40,208 nt of DNA. Origin: Oscillospiraceae bacterium. Its GTDB lineage: Bacteria; Bacillota; Clostridia; Oscillospirales; CAG-272. The DNA lies in the NCBI GenBank assembly GCA_015065285.1, contig SVQP01000002.1, forward strand, positions 1-40,208, in the 5' to 3' direction. The notes below the pieces were generated by a model. That model was not told where the DNA came from. It ran no database searches and was given only the letters and a program-made list of their open reading frames with translations. Below, piece after piece: positions 36,841 to 40,208 of this stretch. How positions within the stretch are numbered: the first letter of the stretch is position 1; every line of letters begins with the position of its first letter. The position numbers were made by a program, and so were the translations under genes.

Positions 36841-38104
36841 CGAAGTATTGTTAAAAGTTGACCATCTTTGCCAGTATTTCCGTTTGGGACGCAAGGACCT
36901 GAAGGCAGTGGACGACGTCAGCTTTGAGATCAGAAAGGGTGAGACCTTTGGTCTGGTTGGTGAATCCGGATGTGGTAAGACCACAACCGGTCGATCCATC
37001 ATCAAGCTGTATGATATTACCTCGGGTAACGTATACTTCAAGGGTCAGAGAATCGGTGCGGGCACTCGTGCCTACAAGGATGCGATCAAGAACGCACGCG
37101 CTGATGCCAAGAAGAAAATCGAAGCGCTCAAGCAAGAGGAAGCTTCGGCTGATGCTGCAAGAAAGGCAGAGATTGCAAACGAGATCAAGAAGGTTCAAAA
37201 CGAGCTTGCCGAGATCATTGCAAAGAACAAGGCGCTGATCAGAGATGCAAAGCTGGACAGCAAAGAGGTTGACAGAGAGTATGCAGCTTCTTTGATCAAG
37301 GAGCTGGATGCAGAATATGCAGAGAAGCTCGCGCAGGCGCAGGGCAATAAGGAGCAGCTGGCTGCTCTGAAAAGAGAGTATAAGAACAGACGCCGCGTTG
37401 CCTCGAAGAGCAAGCTGATCACACAGATTCAGATGATCTTCCAGGATCCCATCGCGTCGCTTGACCCCCGTATGACCGTACGTGATATCATTGCCGAGGG
37501 CATGATCATCAACGGCATCACCGATAAGGAATACATCAACCAGAAGGTTTATGAGGTTCTGGAAACCGTTGGCTTGGTTCGCGAGCATGCGGACCGCTAC
37601 CCGCACGAATTTTCGGGCGGTCAGCGTCAGCGTATCGGTATTGCAAGAAGCGTTGTCATGGAGCCCGAAATGATCATTGCGGACGAGCCCGTATCTGCAT
37701 TGGACGTATCCATTCAGGCACAGGTTATCAACCTGCTTAACGATTTGCGTGACAGCAAGGGTCTGACCATTCTGTTCATCGCGCACGACCTTTCGGTTGT
37801 CAAGTACTTCTCGGATAGAATCGGTGTTATGTACTTTGGTAAGATGGTTGAGCTGGCAGATTCCGATGAGCTGTTCAAGCATCCTCTGCATCCGTACACC
37901 AAGTCGCTTTTGTCGGCAATTCCGTTGCCCGACCCGATTTACGAAAAGCAGCGCACGAGAATTACCTATAATCCTCTGGCAGAGCACGATTACTCTGTTG
38001 ACAAGCCTTCGTTCCGCGAGATCAGCCCCGGACACTTTGTTCTGTGCAACGATGCGGAAGAGGCTAAGTACAGGCAGAGCGTAAACGAAGATGTGGAAGG
38101 TTAA
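36827..38104 (+). CDS. oppF: Oligopeptide ABC transporter ATPase OppF with a coiled-coil-like insertion
   Basis: A 425-residue protein; OppF is usually about 310-330. Walker A GESGCGKTT (45-53), then SGNVYFKGQRIG (66-77). An Ala/Lys/Glu-rich stretch (about 80-190, for example KNARADAKKKIEALKQEEAS) with strong coiled-coil character separates this from the Q-loop IQMIFQDPIASLDP (201-214). Signature FSGGQRQR, Walker B IIADEPVSALD, H-loop IAHD follow. The C-terminus has HDYSVDKPSFREISPGHF, usual for this branch. It pairs with OppD to power import. The start lies inside oppD, with GAGGAGG as ribosome binding site. Confidence 0.94.
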   Translation: MENHNEVLLKVDHLCQYFRLGRKDLKAVDDVSFEIRKGETFGLVGESGCGKTTTGRSIIKLYDITSGNVYFKGQRIGAGTRAYKDAIKNARADAKKKIEALKQEEASADAARKAEIANEIKKVQNELAEIIAKNKALIRDAKLDSKEVDREYAASLIKELDAEYAEKLAQAQGNKEQLAALKREYKNRRRVASKSKLITQIQMIFQDPIASLDPRMTVRDIIAEGMIINGITDKEYINQKVYEVLETVGLVREHADRYPHEFSGGQRQRIGIARSVVMEPEMIIADEPVSALDVSIQAQVINLLNDLRDSKGLTILFIAHDLSVVKYFSDRIGVMYFGKMVELADSDELFKHPLHPYTKSLLSAIPLPDPIYEKQRTRITYNPLAEHDYSVDKPSFREISPGHFVLCNDAEEAKYRQSVNEDVEG

Positions 38105-38110
38105 AACGCA

Positions 38111-38539
38111 GTGAAAAAGGAAACCGGAAAAATACTTGTTAAATACCTGATCAACTTCGGCATCGCCGCGCTGATTACGGTTGCCGTATTTGCGATCCAT
38201 GGCTTTTTCACGGATGACCTTGCAAATAATATTCTGGTCTTAGCGGACGGATTCTCCATTTCGGGACTTTTGCTGGTCCTGTTTGCGGGAATGATCTTCG
38301 TTACCAGCAAAGGCGCGCTGATCGGTATCAGCTTTATCGTACGCAACGCAGTTCTTGCGTTGTTTGTGCCCATGGGCAGAGCCCGTCAGGAGCTGTATAA
38401 GGATTATCGCGAGAGAAAGATCAAGGATGTCAAAAAGTTTGCTGATTTCAGCATGCTGATTATCGGCTTGGTTTATCTGGTTGTCGGAATCGTTTTCAAC
38501 GTGATCTGGTACACTAATTTCTACAGTATCCCAGGCTAA
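38111..38539 (+). CDS. DUF3899 family small membrane protein
   Basis: A 142-residue protein with three or four membrane helices. It begins MKKETGKILVKYLINFGIAA and contains IHGFFTDDLANNILVLADGF and SKGALIGISFIVRNAVLALF, the pattern of DUF3899, small proteins often found beside opp genes in Firmicutes. Function unknown; an accessory role for the transporter is a guess from position. The start appears to be GTG 38111, six bases after oppF, with GGAAGG about ten bases upstream. It ends at the operon terminator. Confidence 0.75.
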   Translation: MKKETGKILVKYLINFGIAALITVAVFAIHGFFTDDLANNILVLADGFSISGLLLVLFAGMIFVTSKGALIGISFIVRNAVLALFVPMGRARQELYKDYRERKIKDVKKFADFSMLIIGLVYLVVGIVFNVIWYTNFYSIPG

Positions 38540-38542
38540 AAT

Positions 38543-38578
38543 AAAGCTCCCTTGCCACAAGGCAGGGGAGCTTTTTGT
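38543..38578 (+). terminator. Terminator of the opp operon
   Basis: AAAGCTCCCTTGCC (38543-38556), ACAA loop, GGCAGGGGAGCTTT (38561-38574), then T-run. Confidence 0.94.
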
Positions 38579-38581
38579 CTC

Positions 38582-38611
38582 TTGACACGGGGCTTTGTGC
38601 TGTGATATAAT
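38582..38611 (+). promoter_or_regulatory. Promoter of the clan-A glycosidase gene
   Basis: TTGACA (38582-38587), 18-nt spacer, TATAAT (38606-38611), directly after the opp terminator. Confidence 0.85.
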
Positions 38612-38647
38612 AAGGTATCTAAGAAATAGTCATTTGGAGGAATTGAA

Positions 38648-40208
38648 ATGTTCAAGCGAGTGCTTTGTGCTGCGGTCTCTTGCCTTATGCTGCTCTCCCT
38701 GGGCGGTGTGCTTGGTGTGAGCGCTGCTTCCGAAAATATGTTCAAGAACGGCAATTTTGAAAAAAAGCTTGCCAACTGGCAAACCTGGAGCAATGATCCT
38801 GCAAGCTGCAAGGTGGAATTTGCAAAAGGAGAGGGCGTGGATGGCTCGGGTGCTATGCGCATGACCAACAACGCTCCCGTTGCAAACGGCGCTTTCCAGT
38901 ATGCTTCTATGCAATACGGGAAGACCTATATCATGCAGGCAGATGTGAAATATGAGAACGTCTCCTCTGAGGGCATGGGTCTGATTCTGGGCATGACCAT
39001 GTATGATGCGGCATCCAACAACATCGGTGAGATGGCGTCTGCATCGCATTACGGTACCAGCAACGGCTGGGTGACACTGAACTTTATTTTTACCGTTACC
39101 AATGAAAATGCAGTCGCTGTCAATGCGGGTCCCAGACTGTGGTTTTGCACCGGCACTGTGCTGGTGGATAACGTTACCATCTCGGAGCTGACCAACATCG
39201 GCGCGGAAGCCGAGAGCGGCACGTTTGATCTTGCCGTATCCGAAACGCCCAATAAGTTCTCCACGATAGGTCTTGGCGCAGAGTGGGATCCTAAGCTTTT
39301 GTTGCCGGTCAACAAGGAGCGCGGTGTGACGGATGAGGACCTGGAGCTGATCAAGCAGAGAATGGATGAGATGGGCTTGCAGTGCGTGCGTATGATGATC
39401 ATGCCCGAATGGTTTGAGCCTCAAAACGACGATGCCGATCCCAAAGCCGCAGATTTTGCCAACTACTGCTGGGATAGCGAGGAGGCAAAGTGCACCTTGG
39501 CATATCTGAAGGTGTGTCAGGAGCTGGGCGTGGACGTGATGCTGACCTGGTGGGGAGCTGCCGCAGGGGATTGGCTGTCCTATCCGGATTGCGGTGACTG
39601 GCTCAGCGCGCCCAATGATCTGGACGAGATGGCTGAGAATATCGTGACGGTGCTGCGCTACGTCAAGGAGCAGATGGGGTACGATTGCGTTAAGGGTGTG
39701 ATCCTGCAAAACGAGCCCAGCTATTCCTTTAAGGTGTCGGGCGGAGTCGTTGATTTTGATTATTACGTACAGTATTATAAAACGGTGGATGCCCGTATGA
39801 GCGAGGCAGGGCTGGACGATATCATGCTGATCGGTGCGGATGACGCGCAGAGCCTTGGCTGGTATTGCCGCGTGTATGATGAGCTTAAGGACGTGTGCGA
39901 TATGTTTGATTCACACACCTATTCCTGGAGCTACGACACCTCCTATCTGGACGATCTGATTGGGGAGTTTGTGCATGGCAGAACCGATTATTCCACCGAA
40001 AAGCCCTTCTTCTTTGGCGAATTTGGTGATGGCAGCGCGCAGGGCGCGTATGCGGCAGCATCGACCGAAACCTATGGGCGCGGACTGTTTGTGGCGTCTA
40101 TGGCGGTCAATTCGCTTGCATGCGGCGCATCCGGACTTTCCTACTGGCCCTTGCACGACGTGTACTACTACTATAACGAGACCGGTGGTGACAACTACGG
40201 TCTGATGA
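38648..40208 (+). CDS. Secreted clan-A glycoside hydrolase with N-terminal carbohydrate-binding domain (3' end cut off)
   Basis: 520 residues are visible and the frame is open at the right edge. Signal peptide MFKRVLCAAVSCLMLLSLGG, cleaved near VSAAS. Residues about 30-185 look like a CBM4/CenC-type beta-sandwich (NMFKNGNFEKKLANWQTWSN and later a VLVDNVTIS end). The catalytic barrel begins near FSTIGLGAEWDP. VILQNEPSYS carries the Asn-Glu-Pro acid/base motif and KPFFFGEFGDG a likely nucleophile glutamate, both typical of clan A (GH5, GH30, GH39 and relatives). Which family and substrate cannot be told. GGAGG lies seven bases before ATG 38648. Confidence 0.82.
   Translation, partial: MFKRVLCAAVSCLMLLSLGGVLGVSAASENMFKNGNFEKKLANWQTWSNDPASCKVEFAKGEGVDGSGAMRMTNNAPVANGAFQYASMQYGKTYIMQADVKYENVSSEGMGLILGMTMYDAASNNIGEMASASHYGTSNGWVTLNFIFTVTNENAVAVNAGPRLWFCTGTVLVDNVTISELTNIGAEAESGTFDLAVSETPNKFSTIGLGAEWDPKLLLPVNKERGVTDEDLELIKQRMDEMGLQCVRMMIMPEWFEPQNDDADPKAADFANYCWDSEEAKCTLAYLKVCQELGVDVMLTWWGAAAGDWLSYPDCGDWLSAPNDLDEMAENIVTVLRYVKEQMGYDCVKGVILQNEPSYSFKVSGGVVDFDYYVQYYKTVDARMSEAGLDDIMLIGADDAQSLGWYCRVYDELKDVCDMFDSHTYSWSYDTSYLDDLIGEFVHGRTDYSTEKPFFFGEFGDGSAQGAYAAASTETYGRGLFVASMAVNSLACGASGLSYWPLHDVYYYYNETGGDNYGLM

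Overview
The window looks like chromosomal DNA of an anaerobic, low-to-mid GC Gram-positive bacterium of the Clostridia, probably an uncultured gut lineage. Reasons: lipoprotein-type solute-binding proteins, an ECF vitamin transporter, a CIRCE/HrcA heat-shock operator, a cobalamin riboswitch, a ferredoxin-type aldo/keto reductase, several secreted or lipoprotein glycan-active proteins, and regular TTGACA/TATAAT promoters with 17-nt spacers and AGGAGG-type ribosome binding sites. No phage, plasmid, CRISPR, tRNA or rRNA gene was seen. Family names come from recognising motifs by eye; no database search was possible.

Layout. 1-4.4 kb: the start of an hsp20 gene with a CIRCE box, a TauE/SafE exporter, a uridine-kinase-like P-loop protein, a CPBP-like membrane protein lacking the catalytic residues, and an MmcQ/YjbR protein. 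4.5-9.4 kb: a four-gene BMP-type nucleoside ABC importer (minus strand). 9.6-10.0 kb: a free-standing noncoding RNA gene of about 380 nt with its own promoter and terminator. 10.1-19.0 kb: three large carbohydrate-active proteins (TIM-barrel DUF5696/GH101-like, beta-helix GH110-like lipoprotein, GH99/71-like surface protein), interrupted by a thioredoxin/thioredoxin reductase pair and a small protein with 33-bp repeats.

19.1-25.3 kb (minus strand) is a compact cobalamin-uptake operon: promoter, cobalamin riboswitch, intrinsic terminator, a small homing-endonuclease-repeat-like protein, two surface proteins with DUF4430/transcobalamin-type beta domains, then ECF T, fused A-A and S components. 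The larger surface protein has an alpha/alpha barrel plus a beta domain, as in human transcobalamin and intrinsic factor, but with a two-helix membrane hairpin between them. The likely route is B12 capture outside, transfer to the S component, and ATP-driven import, with transcription shut off when B12 is plentiful.

25.4-28.7 kb: an aldo/keto reductase with two C-terminal 4Fe-4S motifs and a DUF5107/TPR protein. 28.8-38.6 kb: an oligopeptide (Opp) importer in the order A-B-C-D-F followed by a DUF3899 membrane protein. Four of its five subunits are oversized: OppA is 866 aa, OppC carries about 210 extra external residues, OppD about 385 extra residues between Q-loop and signature, and OppF a coiled-coil-like insertion of about 100. 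OppD has also lost the four C-terminal cysteines usual in the family. An unusual run of small hairpins separates oppA from oppB. The window ends inside a secreted clan-A glycosidase gene.

The strongest candidates for something new are the remodelled Opp transporter, the membrane-tethered transcobalamin-like protein within the riboswitch-controlled ECF operon, and the noncoding RNA at 9.6-10.0 kb.
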